42,185 nucleotides of DNA from contig CANRIL010000023.1 of the NCBI GenBank assembly GCA_947630625.1, forward strand, positions 1-42,185. The letters are read 5' to 3'. The number at the start of each line of letters is the position of its first letter. The stretch's first letter is position 1. Below are positions 8,337 to 16,894 of this stretch, piece after piece. A model generated the notes under the pieces. The model worked only from the letters and a program-made list of their open reading frames with translations. It did no database searches and had not been told where the DNA came from. This DNA is from an uncultured Clostridia bacterium. Lineage in GTDB: Bacteria; Bacillota; Clostridia; Oscillospirales; CAG-272. Both the position numbers and the translations under genes were made by a program.

Positions 8337-9065
8337 TTAGGTCCAGTCGTCCGGAGAACCGGAGCCGGTTGCTTCGACACTTACAACGCCGGATTTGCCG
8401 ATCATTTTTTTGGCTTGATCGATGATATCAACGGCATTGCCGCCCTCGGCTTCCGTTATGACCGCAGAGGCAGCAATAGAAGAAATATACATGATCGCGG
8501 TTTTCAGTGTATTATGGTCAGCTGCCGTTATGACCGCTTCGGGATTGCCTGTCAGCGCTGCCAGGCAGTCCGTGTCTGCATCATAGCCTGCCGCAACGGC
8601 AATTTTGATTGCATTTGCAAACCATTTATCACGGCTTTTTATGAGCTCGAGCTTTTCTTCCCAATCGTCTGTAGGCGTACCGTCGCTCATGAAGATAATA
8701 ACAGGAGCATATGATTTTGCGCCGTCTTTCAGAAAATCATATCCGGACAGCTTATCATGCAGCTCTGTCAGTGCGGAAGCCAAATCAGTGATCCCGCCGG
8801 CGTCGATTTCCTTCAGGCAGAGCCCGTTTAAGTCTGAGAGACCGTCTGTCACCCATTCAGCGCCGGTTGAAAATTTTAAAATTCCGACTTTGATATCGGC
8901 GTCGCGGTTTTTCAAAGAAATATCCGTCAGGTCTTCTATAGCCTCACGCATCGCTTCATTTACAGCCGCGATATTATTTCCGCACATACTTCCCGACGTA
9001 TCAAGAACATATATAATGGGGAGCACTTTACGGGCGGCTTCGGTTTTTTCATTTACGTTTGACAT
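8337..9065 (-). CDS. TerY-like von Willebrand factor A domain protein
   Basis: This 242-aa soluble VWA protein has a complete metal-ion-dependent adhesion site: DTSGS at residues 22-26, Thr93 in GGITD and Asp128 in MSDGTP. The flanking sequence (IYVLDTSGSM, then VGILKFSTGAEWV) resembles the TerY branch of bacterial VWA proteins, which occurs in tellurite-resistance and conflict-type gene clusters. It has no signal peptide. AAAGGAG precedes the ATG at 9065. Spacers of 271 bp (upstream) and 187 bp (downstream) separate it from its neighbours, longer than elsewhere in the operon, and both contain a copy of the same 28-bp repeat. The likely role is metal-dependent protein docking within the system. 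Confidence 0.85.
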   Translation of the reverse strand: MSNVNEKTEAARKVLPIIYVLDTSGSMCGNNIAAVNEAMREAIEDLTDISLKNRDADIKVGILKFSTGAEWVTDGLSDLNGLCLKEIDAGGITDLASALTELHDKLSGYDFLKDGAKSYAPVIIFMSDGTPTDDWEEKLELIKSRDKWFANAIKIAVAAGYDADTDCLAALTGNPEAVITAADHNTLKTAIMYISSIAASAVITEAEGGNAVDIIDQAKKMIGKSGVVSVEATGSGSPDDWT

Positions 9066-9261
9066 AATCGTTCTCCTTTGTTTATAATTAATTTTGAAGC
9101 AGAGTCATTTCCATGGAGACGTATAAGACCGGTCAATTGTTAATGCGTTCATACTTTCATCTGCAGATCCATCCTGACATGTTTTCAAAAAATAATAAAA
9201 TTGAGATGAACCAATGTCAGCCTACTGCGCTTTCAAAGCTGAACTTAAGGTTCTTGGAGCT

Positions 9262-9290
9262 GTTGTATACTTTCTCAGAGATCATAAAAA
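9262..9290 (+). repeat. Direct repeat flanking the VWA gene, copy 2
   Basis: This is the second copy of the repeat at 8181-8208 (core tttctcagagatca at 9271-9284). The rest of the 9066-9336 spacer shows no convincing reading frame on either strand. Confidence 0.5.
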
Positions 9291-9336
9291 CGAACTCTCA
9301 TACAAATTCGCCGACGGCTGCTTCAGCACACGACAT

Positions 9337-9612
9337 TCAGCCCTTTGTATTTGATCTGATGTGCTTCACGAGATTCGCATATCCTTCCACCTTCCCCTGA
9401 AGCTCCTTGAGATCAGGATCGGCATTTTCCAATATGCGAACGATATTAGCGGTTATTTTTTTTATGTCCGCCGGGTCCTTTGTGTCCACGGTTTTTGCCA
9501 GCCGGGCTGCGGCAGAGTTGATCTCGCTGCATTCAGTGTTGATCTTTTTGGGGAAATCGGAAACATACGCCGCAAAGTTCATAAGCTTATTAGGATCAAC
9601 AATAATATTCAT
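9337..9612 (-). CDS. Small helical protein, WXG100-sized (91 aa)
   Basis: A 91-aa protein beginning MNIIVDPNKLMNFAAYVSDF, predicted to be almost wholly alpha-helical: an N-terminal helix, a central break (KTVDTKDPADIK) and a long second helix. Length and helix-turn-helix pattern resemble Esx/WXG100 proteins, but there is no W-x-G motif at the turn and no clear C-terminal YxxxD/E export signal. A GGAGG site lies seven bases before the ATG. It is the second gene of the operon, 21 nt after the similar 99-aa gene, as expected for a heterodimer pair. Membership of the WXG100 superfamily is inference. Confidence 0.75.
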   Translation of the reverse strand: MNIIVDPNKLMNFAAYVSDFPKKINTECSEINSAAARLAKTVDTKDPADIKKITANIVRILENADPDLKELQGKVEGYANLVKHIRSNTKG

Positions 9613-9633
9613 GTCAAGCCCTCCAACTTACAC

Positions 9634-9933
9634 TCAATGTTCCAGATCCCGCGACAGTTCTGTACCACGGATCGTCTGATAAACTTTCTCTAAAAGCTTT
9701 TCGACAGGGAACAGGCACGCTTTTATATCGGCTGCGACCCGGTACCCTTTTTGAAACGCCTTCTTAGAACCTGAGTCGAGCATAAAATGCGAACAGCTGT
9801 CGATACCCGCTTCAAGCTCGTTGCAGTACCTGTTTACCCGTGACCTGAAAGCTTCAAGCTCGTTTGCATAGCCTTTCAAAGCCACTAAATCCATTTCGGT
9901 CAGATCTTTCATAATTAATTTGTATGATGTCAT
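9634..9933 (-). CDS. Small helical protein, WXG100-sized (99 aa), first gene of operon
   Basis: A 99-aa all-helical protein (MTSYKLIMKDLTEMDLVAL...). The turn region HFMLDSGSKKAFQKGYR sits where WXG100 proteins carry W-x-G followed by an AF helix, but the tryptophan is absent. The start at 9933 is chosen because AAAGGG lies six bases upstream; the frame stays open further upstream to 10041 but that part looks non-coding. It pairs with the 91-aa gene downstream. If these are secretion-type substrates, the VirD4-like ATPase of the same operon would be the candidate motor; this is a hypothesis. Confidence 0.72.
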   Translation of the reverse strand: MTSYKLIMKDLTEMDLVALKGYANELEAFRSRVNRYCNELEAGIDSCSHFMLDSGSKKAFQKGYRVAADIKACLFPVEKLLEKVYQTIRGTELSRDLEH

Positions 9934-9977
9934 ATCATACCCTTTCATAAGATTTATGCTCGCTTCGGTTGTAGGTA

Positions 9978-10018
9978 CGGAAAAAGTTGAAGGAGCATAG
10001 CGACTGAGACTTTTTCCG
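9978..10018 (-). promoter_or_regulatory. Stem-loop in the leader of the accessory operon
   Basis: Perfect 10-bp arms cggaaaaagt (9978-9987) and actttttccg (10009-10018) are separated by 21 nt, 45 bases upstream of the first operon gene. There is no U-run after the stem in the direction of transcription. I saw no convincing promoter between 9934 and 10198, so the operon may be transcribed from the tetR promoter with this element in the leader. Confidence 0.45.
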
Positions 10019-10198
10019 GGTGGATATGCGGACGATAACACCGTAGATCATTGATCTTACCCGCAGTGCGCGGCACATATAGATGTTCGCTCCCGATTTT
10101 TTATGCTGTGCAGGCTGATGCGGATAATAAATGATGCGGTGAAAATATATTATTTTATTGCCTTTCGCGATCTGTTTATGCCCTCGCCAAGGATTTTA

Positions 10199-10762
10199 TC
10201 AGCGGGAAATTGTTTTGTCATTGGCCTTTAGCCTGTTTATCTGATCTTTGAAAACATCGATTTGCGCGGATATATATTCTTGCGCCCCAAAGAGCATATA
10301 GTGCGATACGGTCATAATTCCCATGTAAATATACGGGGCGACTTCGCCAAGCTCACATCCCAGCTTGTCGGCGGCTTTGCCCGCATAATATCTGCATCTG
10401 GCAAAAAGCTTTTCCGTGATTTTTTTCGATTGCGGCTCATATTTCGGAGAAGAACAGAATTGAGTCAAAAATCTCATGATCGGAGCCATTTCATCTGCGT
10501 TTTTTCGGACGTTTTTGATCATTCTGTCCGTATATTCGATATCGTTGATCGCCGAAATAATTATTTTCTCCTCGAATCTGATCACGGCTTCCTCTGCACA
10601 GGCGACAACGGCCTCATCTTTCGATTGAAAATAATAGTACAGCCCTCCGCTTTGCAGTTTTAAAGACTTCGCCAAATCGCGTGAAGTCGTATCCGCCAAT
10701 CCTTTAGAAGCAAATGTCTCAAGGAAGGCGTTGATTACCTCTTTTCTTTTGTTTTCTTCCAT
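10199..10762 (-). CDS. TetR/AcrR-family transcriptional regulator
   Basis: A 187-aa regulator with the N-terminal TetR helix-turn-helix: VINAFLETFASKGLADTTSRDLAKSL, then GGLYYYFQSKDE at residues about 36-47. The C-terminal half is the variable helical ligand and dimerisation domain. GAGGG precedes the ATG. It is co-oriented with the accessory operon and ends 265 bp before its first gene, so it may be the operon's promoter-proximal gene or its local repressor. Palindromes in its own upstream region (10804-10823 and 10841-10859) are good candidates for an operator. The ligand is unknown. Confidence 0.88.
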   Translation of the reverse strand: MEENKRKEVINAFLETFASKGLADTTSRDLAKSLKLQSGGLYYYFQSKDEAVVACAEEAVIRFEEKIIISAINDIEYTDRMIKNVRKNADEMAPIMRFLTQFCSSPKYEPQSKKITEKLFARCRYYAGKAADKLGCELGEVAPYIYMGIMTVSHYMLFGAQEYISAQIDVFKDQINRLKANDKTISR

Positions 10763-11447
10763 CAGAACCCTCTTTTTGTGAAAACACGATGCCGCTTTTA
10801 TGCCATCAAGCGCTCGCTTGATGCGGCGGCAAAAAAATACGTAGAACTGCCAGTTCTACACACGGCTTTTGGTCTTTATGACACCGTTGATCAAAACTTT
10901 TGCAAACGTCCGATAGGACAATTTTAACGTTTGCCCCCGAAAATTCACAAAAAATACTTTGACTTCATGACCGATATGAAAACGGTCAATTTCGGCGCCG
11001 TGAAACCAACGTTTCACTTTTTAAGTTTATCACAAATTTAGCCAAAATGCAACCAAAACATACATAAAATTTTTAAAATGCAACAGTTTTTGCGCGCGTT
11101 TGACAGAGAAAAATTCATTAATAATTTATATAGCATGCGTCGATATGAGTGCATTCAATGATGGACGAGATTTGCCGCATGTTGTTAAAACGTAAGGCGC
11201 AAGCAGCGCTTTGCGTGAAAGAGCCCCGGAGCCTTGACAAATTCTGTTCGCTGTGAAACGAGTTCATGAGAGGCTTGAATTCCCGCAAGGGGTTTAAAAT
11301 ATATTTAGGAAAAAGTCGTATGACCGTGTATTGAGGCAGTCATTTTTGATTGCGGTAAATTTGGCGGATATTACTTTATTAAAATCAGGTTGACGATATT
11401 ATTGCCCGCTCGTTTTTGCGAAATTTATTGTATTATATCTCTGCATA
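10763..11447. promoter_or_regulatory. Dyad-rich intergenic region upstream of tetR
   Basis: No gene is evident in these 685 bp. There are at least four inverted repeats: catcaagcg/cgcttgatg (10804-10823), gtagaactg/cagttctac (10841-10859), gcaaacgt/acgtttgc (10902-10934) and gtgaaac/gtttcac (11000-11017). A possible minus-strand promoter reads TTGCAT (11047-11052), 17 bp, TAAACT (11024-11029), giving a tetR leader of about 250 nt that contains all four dyads. Nothing clear is seen between 11060 and 11440. Confidence 0.5.
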
Positions 11448-11476
11448 TTGACAATGTTTATCGCATGTCGTATAAT
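11448..11476 (+). promoter_or_regulatory. Perfect consensus sigma-A promoter
   Basis: TTGACA at 11448-11453, exactly 17 bp, then TATAAT at 11471-11476. Both hexamers match the consensus fully. It should start transcription near 11483, about 40 nt before the lipoprotein start at 11524. Confidence 0.85.
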
Positions 11477-11523
11477 TTATATTGCGTTAAGAAGAATTTC
11501 GTTGAGTAAGGACGACGATCGGA

Positions 11524-11997
11524 ATGAAACATTGCTTTGTGCGAACGGTAAGAAAAATTTTTGTCCCGGCTGTCTTTGTCACCTTTTTGATGATCATGCT
11601 CTGCGGCTGTCGGGACAGGATACTTTCATCAATAGGGGAATATACGTGCGAGGAATTTTATTCAGCCGGGGAATTTCAGGACTTCACATTTTTCGGAATT
11701 TATTCGGTCAAGGGCGCGGATTTTGCGGATAACGGCTTATTCATGCCGATGAGCGCGGAGGTGCGGGAGCTGTTTTTCAGGCACATAGATGACTTTGAAA
11801 GCTGGGTCAATTCTTATAAAGAAAACGGTGAATACATGGAACTGACGGAAAATTATAAATTCGACAAAAGCGCCGTCACGGACGGCGATTATATCTATAT
11901 ATACGACGATCCCGAATATCCCGAGCTCGGCAATTACGACATTTATTTTTACGATGCTGAAACGAATCGCATATATTATTTCCATAATAATATTTAA
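11524..11997 (+). CDS. Small lipoprotein of unknown function
   Basis: A 157-aa secreted lipoprotein. The N-terminus has basic residues (MKHCFVRTVRK), a hydrophobic core (IFVPAVFVTFLMIM) and a lipobox LCGC with Cys at about residue 29. The mature part is rich in acidic and aromatic residues (GEYTCEEFYSAGEF, IYIYDDPEYPELGNYDIYFYD) and ends near NRIYYFHNNI, suggesting a small beta-rich domain. I do not recognise a family. It is a single-gene unit behind a perfect consensus promoter and before a bidirectional terminator, so it is probably expressed constitutively. Confidence 0.8.
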   Translation: MKHCFVRTVRKIFVPAVFVTFLMIMLCGCRDRILSSIGEYTCEEFYSAGEFQDFTFFGIYSVKGADFADNGLFMPMSAEVRELFFRHIDDFESWVNSYKENGEYMELTENYKFDKSAVTDGDYIYIYDDPEYPELGNYDIYFYDAETNRIYYFHNNI

Positions 11998-12084
11998 ATG
12001 CCTGCCTCACCTTGAAAATCGACGGGATCAAAATGTGAAACGGGGATGAAAAATTTTTTGCTGCGGCGGGAGCCGATGAAATAT

Positions 12085-12141
12085 CAAAAAAGCCGCCTCA
12101 CACGGACAAGACAGTCCTTGCGAGGCGGCGGATTTTTATTT
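12085..12141. terminator. Bidirectional Rho-independent terminator
   Basis: Arms gccgcctc (12092-12099) and gaggcggc (12122-12129) have an inner ggac/gtcc pairing. An A-run lies to the left and atttttatttt to the right, so it can end both the plus-strand lipoprotein transcript and the minus-strand glycosidase transcript. Confidence 0.85.
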
Positions 12142-12146
12142 TGTTT

Positions 12147-13067
12147 TCACACTGTCGGCAGCTCAAATTCGTCGTTCCAGACGATGAACGGGTCGCCGGC
12201 ATCGTTGAAGCGGAGCTTCAGGATCACATAGCCGGATTTAGAATAGTCGAACGGATGCGACATCGGATAACCGCCCCAGCGGTCGCCGAAATAGTAGAGA
12301 TCGTCGCCGACAGGGAGGACAAACGCTGATTGACTGTGAAACGTCGTTTTGTCGCCGAAATTGCGAAGACGGGACCATTCTTCGCCGACGCCGGTCGATT
12401 CGGAAAAGCAGCCCTGATTCGGTTCCCATCCGGTGCAGGCGGACGTGAGCATATAATATCTTTGACCGCGGCGGAATACGGCGGGAGCTTCGCGGTATTC
12501 GCCGGCGAACAGCACGCGCACGAGCGATTCGACGTTCATGAGGTCGTCGGTCAGCCTGTAGACGTGCAGATCGGCGTTGTCGCGGGAGGCGGAGATGAAG
12601 TACGACGCGCCGTCTGTGTCGCGGAACAGCGTGCAGTCCCGGCTCATGTGGCCGAACGGGCGGAAGTGACCGTGATATATGAAGTCGCCGTCCGGCTTGT
12701 CGCATGTGGCAATACATGCGGCGGCTTCGCGGTAGTCACGGCCGTTTTCGTAGTGCGCCCACATCACAAATTTGCCTGTTTTCCCGCAAAACAGAACCTT
12801 CGGGCGCTCGATGTTTATGCGGCGTCCGTTTTCCGACAGCGAAGCTGTGTCGCCGGGGTGCAGAGGACGGCATTCGCTCCCCATCGTCAGCACGTGACGA
12901 CGAAATTCCCATCTGCGAAGATCGTTCGACCTGTAGCATGAGACGTAGCGGTCGCCCCGCCTGTCCTCGCCGTACCAGTACCAAAAGTCGCCGTGCTTGA
13001 TCATACAGCCGCCGTGCGCGTGGAGCACATTGCCGTCCGTATCATAAATAAATCCACCGTTGCTCAT
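12147..13067 (-). CDS. GH43-like glycoside hydrolase (beta-propeller)
   Basis: A 306-aa single-domain protein of the five-bladed GH43/GH32 propeller type. The opening HAHGGCMIKHGDFWYWYGED is typical of the GH43 group that includes exo-beta-1,3-galactanases. GEYREAPAVFRRGQRYYM supplies the expected general-acid Glu. FRDTDGASYFISAS fits the blade carrying the pKa-modulating Asp. There is no signal peptide, so it probably works on imported oligosaccharides. AAGGAG precedes the ATG. It lies 143 bp downstream of the GH2 gene on the same strand and is probably co-transcribed; together they suggest galactose-rich plant glycan breakdown. Exact substrate uncertain. Confidence 0.82.
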   Translation of the reverse strand: MSNGGFIYDTDGNVLHAHGGCMIKHGDFWYWYGEDRRGDRYVSCYRSNDLRRWEFRRHVLTMGSECRPLHPGDTASLSENGRRINIERPKVLFCGKTGKFVMWAHYENGRDYREAAACIATCDKPDGDFIYHGHFRPFGHMSRDCTLFRDTDGASYFISASRDNADLHVYRLTDDLMNVESLVRVLFAGEYREAPAVFRRGQRYYMLTSACTGWEPNQGCFSESTGVGEEWSRLRNFGDKTTFHSQSAFVLPVGDDLYYFGDRWGGYPMSHPFDYSKSGYVILKLRFNDAGDPFIVWNDEFELPTV

Positions 13068-13210
13068 AATTTTTTTACTCCTTGATCTGATATTTGCCCC
13101 GTCTCAGGCATCGTCTGCCGGGTATAATGCGCAGCTTTTTAGGGCTGTCTTTTGTACATAAGCGCATCTGCGCTGATGCGTATAAGGACGCGAATATTTT
13201 TCCGCGCCGC

Positions 13211-16200
13211 TTATTTTTCAAACCGGATCGAGCAGAGGTCAAAGTCGCAGCCGGGAAGGAACACGACGTTGACATCTTTGGTGCCGATCGCGCCGGTCAC
13301 GTGAATCGTTACATCATACGGTTCGGAGGACCGCTCAAATTCGACGGCGGTTATTTCGTCGCCGATCCGGAGCTCAACTGTGTCGCGTTCGTTTCGCGTC
13401 ATGCCGCGGACGGTGACTGTTTTCGCGCCTGTGCCGAAGTCGAGGCTTGTAAATCCAACCGTGACGTTGTTCCCAATATGGGTGACGGCGTATTCTTCTT
13501 TTACAAAAGCGTCGCCGTAGAGAACATCGCAATTTGCGGCAGGGAGCGTTTCATATGCCCGCGTGTGTTTGGTGAAGCGGAAGCCGCCGAGGATGAGGGC
13601 CTGCGTGAAGTCAAATCTCAGATCGCGGACGCCGGTCAGCATTTTTGCGATATTATACGATCTTGTGCTGTACGTATACCATGGGTGATCGGCGCGGAAG
13701 AAGAATTCGCCGAGCAGCTCCTCGCCGCCGTCCGTTATGTCGTAGAGGCGGAAGGGCAGGTCGGGGATGCCGTACCGCATCATCGTGACGCTGACCGTGT
13801 CGGAGCCGACGGAGCCGAAATCAACATTTCGGAACGTCACTGACGTGGGCTGCATGAATCGGACGCCGCCGTCCTTTTCCGGCAGCATATTTTCCGACCC
13901 CTCGGCGAGGACCCCCGGCGTCATGCTGTAAGGGTCGATCATCGTTTCGCCGACGCCTTCTGCCGTGAACGCAAGCTCGGAGATAACGGCGGGATACGGC
14001 GTCCCGACGTTCGAGTAAGCGCGCACTTTAAAATCGCCGTCGGAGAGCGCCGTTATGACGGCGCCGCTGTCGTCCTGCTCGATTTTCACAAATTCGGCGG
14101 GAACGCCGCGGAAGACGGCGCACCACGATATGTCGCGGTATGTGGTGTTTGCCGGAAGAAGGGATGCGGTCACGCGGACGGACTGGTGTTCCTTCGTCAG
14201 CGTGCGGCCTTCGCTGCACTTGAGCGAAATCCTGCGCAGCGGTATCTCGTCCTGCTCATGCGACGGCAGGCAGGCGCCGTTTACGGCTATTCCTTCCGGC
14301 ACGGTCGCCGGGGTCGCGTGCAGCGTCAGGCGCTCTGTCGGCAGTTCGGTTGATTCGACGGTTACAAAGATGTCGCCCGGCGTGCCGTTTGATTCGATGA
14401 TGGCAAGCAGTCTTCCGGAGAAGAGACGGCGGGAGGTGCATTTGTACTGTTCGTAGTCTGTGCTGTCGCCGTTGTCAAGCCCGACGAGCCGCCCGGCTCC
14501 GGTGACGGAGACGCTCACGCGGTTTCTCGCGTTAGAGACAAATACGGAGTTTTCGTCACTTGTCGAAATCGCGAGGAAGATGAGGTCGCGCCCGTCTGCA
14601 TCGAGCGTTTCCTTGTCAGGCTCGAGCACGAGGCGGACGGGGTCGGAGAATGAACGCACTTCATCGCGCGCGACCTCGTTGCCATCCTCATCATAGGCAA
14701 TTGCCGTTAAAACGCCGGGCGTGTAAGGCAACTGCCAAAATTCCGATATTTTCATCCCAGCCTCGTGGTCGTGGATGAACGAGCCGACGGGGGAGCCGTT
14801 GAAGAACAGCTCGGTGCGCGCGGCGTTAGAATGAACGGTGACATCGATGAGCTCGCCTTCGTTGAAATCCCAGTGGGACGGCGTGATATGCACCATCGGC
14901 GATTTTTTACCGTCCGTCCATTCGGCGCGGTACGCGTAATACGAATCCTTGGGGAAGCCCGCCGTGTCGATCTGACCGAAATAGGAATTTTTCGTGTCAT
15001 ACGGCGTCGGTTCCCCTATGTAATCAAATCCTGTCCAGATGAACTGTCCGAGGCAGTATTTGGCGCGGCGGTCCTCGGTGATGTTGTATTCGGTCGATTT
15101 CGACGCCCACGACGTTGTGCAGTTGAAGATCGAGGAGCACTGATGATCATCGTGCGTCAGCATTTTCAGCGTGTGGGGGAAGTGATAGATGCCGCGGCTC
15201 TGCACCGTGGAGGCAGTTTCGCTGCCGTATATGCAGAAATTCGGGTATATCCGGTGGTGCTCGTCATAGAGCGATTCCGCGTAGTTGTAGCCGACAGCGT
15301 CAAGGTATGCGCCGCACCTCTGCGCGTTTTCGCTGCGCATATGGTTGGAGCCGGAGGTCAGAAGCGCGTTTTTGTACGGGTCGTAGACCCGGACGAGCCG
15401 ACAGAGTTCTTCCGTTACCTCGACCCCGCGCGGGGATGTGGTGTCGCCGATCTCGTTGCCTATCGACCACATTATGACGGAGGGGCGGTTGCGGTCGCGG
15501 GTGATCCATGCGCGGACATCGCGCTTGTGCCATTCCGGGAAAAAGCGGGCGTAATCGTATTCCGTCTTGCGGTGTTCCCACATGTCAAACGATTCGTCTA
15601 TGACGAGAAATCCCATCTCGTCGCAGAGGTCGAGCAGTTCAACGGCGGGCGGATTGTGCGAGGTGCGAATGGCGTTGACGCCCATTGACGAGAGCATTTT
15701 CAGCTTGCGGCGCAGCGCCGCCTCGTTTACGGCGGTTCCAAGCGCGCCGAGGTCGTGGTGCTCGCAGACGCCGTGGAGCTTATAGTGCCTGCCGTTTATG
15801 AAAAAGCCGCGTTCCGGATCGACCGCGATCGTGCGGAAGCCGAATTTTTCAATCGAGCAGTCGATGATCTCGCCGTCATCAGAGTGAAGCTCCGTTTTAA
15901 GCGTATATAAATATGTATTGTCCGGGTCCCAGACGCGCGGGGACGAAACGGCCGCGGACACCTCAGCCGCGCCGCCGACGAGCTCTGCCGTAAACGACAA
16001 GACCTCATTCCCGCCCCGGTCAAGAAGGCGGTGCACGAGAGCTCCGTCCTCGGCTGTCGTCTCCGTTCTGACTGTGAGCAGCCAGCCGTTTTTGTCATCA
16101 TTCTTTTTCGCCGAGATATAGACGCCGTCGGAGAGAATGCGGGTGCGAGGTGCTGTCAGGTGCCAGACACGGCGATAAATTCCCGCGCCTGAGTACCAGC

Positions 16201-16576
16201 GCGTGTTGGGGTCGCGATATATGCACCGGACCGCGATCGTGTTCTCGCCCGGCAAAAGATAGTTTGTTATATCCGCCTCAAACGTCGTGTAGCCGTATTT
16301 CCATTCGAAGGCTGCCTCGCCGTTTACGAATACGGTCGAATCCATGTAGACGCCCTCGAAGCGCAGGATATGAAGATTTCCGTCCGGCTCGTAGAAGAAA
16401 TCGCGCCTGTACCAGCCCTCTCCCGTGCGATAGAGGGCGCGCGTGTCCCAGATCATATAGTCGTGCGGGATCTCGACGGGGGCAAATGCGCCGCATTTCA
16501 TTATTTCGTCGTAGTTTGTTCCGAGCGGCGCTTCGGTAAAGCTCCAGCCGTCGCAGAAAAGCCGTCTTTCAGTCAT
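13211..16576 (-). CDS. GH2-family beta-galactosidase-like enzyme
   Basis: A 1121-aa glycoside hydrolase family 2 protein with the standard order: sugar-binding jelly roll (about 1-145), immunoglobulin-like domain (about 146-255), then a TIM barrel (about 256-560). The acid/base Glu375 lies in MWSIGNEIGD and the nucleophile Glu453 in IYGSETAST. Further Ig-like domains follow, including the DUF4982-type segment after residue 555 (KSPMVHITPSHWDFNEGE), and a C-terminal beta-rich region to 1121 (ending DFDLCSIRFEK). It is longer than E. coli LacZ (1024 aa) and has no signal peptide, so it is probably cytoplasmic. It may be a beta-galactosidase or a related exo-acting enzyme. Confidence 0.88.
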   Translation of the reverse strand: MTERRLFCDGWSFTEAPLGTNYDEIMKCGAFAPVEIPHDYMIWDTRALYRTGEGWYRRDFFYEPDGNLHILRFEGVYMDSTVFVNGEAAFEWKYGYTTFEADITNYLLPGENTIAVRCIYRDPNTRWYSGAGIYRRVWHLTAPRTRILSDGVYISAKKNDDKNGWLLTVRTETTAEDGALVHRLLDRGGNEVLSFTAELVGGAAEVSAAVSSPRVWDPDNTYLYTLKTELHSDDGEIIDCSIEKFGFRTIAVDPERGFFINGRHYKLHGVCEHHDLGALGTAVNEAALRRKLKMLSSMGVNAIRTSHNPPAVELLDLCDEMGFLVIDESFDMWEHRKTEYDYARFFPEWHKRDVRAWITRDRNRPSVIMWSIGNEIGDTTSPRGVEVTEELCRLVRVYDPYKNALLTSGSNHMRSENAQRCGAYLDAVGYNYAESLYDEHHRIYPNFCIYGSETASTVQSRGIYHFPHTLKMLTHDDHQCSSIFNCTTSWASKSTEYNITEDRRAKYCLGQFIWTGFDYIGEPTPYDTKNSYFGQIDTAGFPKDSYYAYRAEWTDGKKSPMVHITPSHWDFNEGELIDVTVHSNAARTELFFNGSPVGSFIHDHEAGMKISEFWQLPYTPGVLTAIAYDEDGNEVARDEVRSFSDPVRLVLEPDKETLDADGRDLIFLAISTSDENSVFVSNARNRVSVSVTGAGRLVGLDNGDSTDYEQYKCTSRRLFSGRLLAIIESNGTPGDIFVTVESTELPTERLTLHATPATVPEGIAVNGACLPSHEQDEIPLRRISLKCSEGRTLTKEHQSVRVTASLLPANTTYRDISWCAVFRGVPAEFVKIEQDDSGAVITALSDGDFKVRAYSNVGTPYPAVISELAFTAEGVGETMIDPYSMTPGVLAEGSENMLPEKDGGVRFMQPTSVTFRNVDFGSVGSDTVSVTMMRYGIPDLPFRLYDITDGGEELLGEFFFRADHPWYTYSTRSYNIAKMLTGVRDLRFDFTQALILGGFRFTKHTRAYETLPAANCDVLYGDAFVKEEYAVTHIGNNVTVGFTSLDFGTGAKTVTVRGMTRNERDTVELRIGDEITAVEFERSSEPYDVTIHVTGAIGTKDVNVVFLPGCDFDLCSIRFEK

Positions 16577-16853
16577 AAAATTGATTCTCCCATTTAGCGT
16601 TTACAAGACAATGATATCATAGTGCGCGGGACTTGTCCATATAAAAAACGAGCTTTTTTATGCGCTTTAGCCGCTTTTTTGCGAGGGGGCGTCACAGCGT
16701 CGGGGCGGTCAGTTATCATCGCGCCGCGCACGTTCGGTCGTCCGCCGCATACACGCATGCCGGATGATTTCGGCTTAAGTAATATTTCTTTTGCACCGCT
16801 CTTATTTTGCCGCTGATACGCATGCCGGGCGATTCCGGCGGCGGAACAAAGAC
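16577..16853. other. Intergenic region with an imperfect 22-bp direct repeat
   Basis: No gene is supported here. Two copies of a 22-bp sequence starting acgcatgccgg lie at 16753-16774 and 16818-16839, differing at three positions, each able to fold through gccg/cggc. A 10-bp palindrome atgatatcat at 16611-16620 overlaps a TATGAT that could be the -10 of the minus-strand GH2 gene, but I see no good -35. Confidence 0.4.
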
Positions 16854-16883
16854 GGGGGAGAGCGGTCGGCGCCGATCTCCCCC
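16843..16883 (-). terminator. Rho-independent terminator after the 82-aa gene
   Basis: On the minus strand, 8-bp arms gggggaga/tctccccc (16854-16861 and 16876-16883) enclose a 14-nt loop and are followed by a modest U-rich tract (TCTTTGTT). It is 11 bases beyond the stop of the small gene. Confidence 0.7.
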
Positions 16884-16894
16884 GAAATATATCG

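Noticed and set aside
9113-9400. Plus-strand open frame of 95 codons in the VWA upstream gap
   Set aside because: No convincing ribosome site, composition not coding-like, and it overlaps the end of the 91-aa gene on the other strand.
14765-15688. Plus-strand 307-codon frame opposite the GH2 gene
   Set aside because: Arg/Val-rich translation typical of GC-rich antisense frames; the GH2 active-site motifs fix the real strand.
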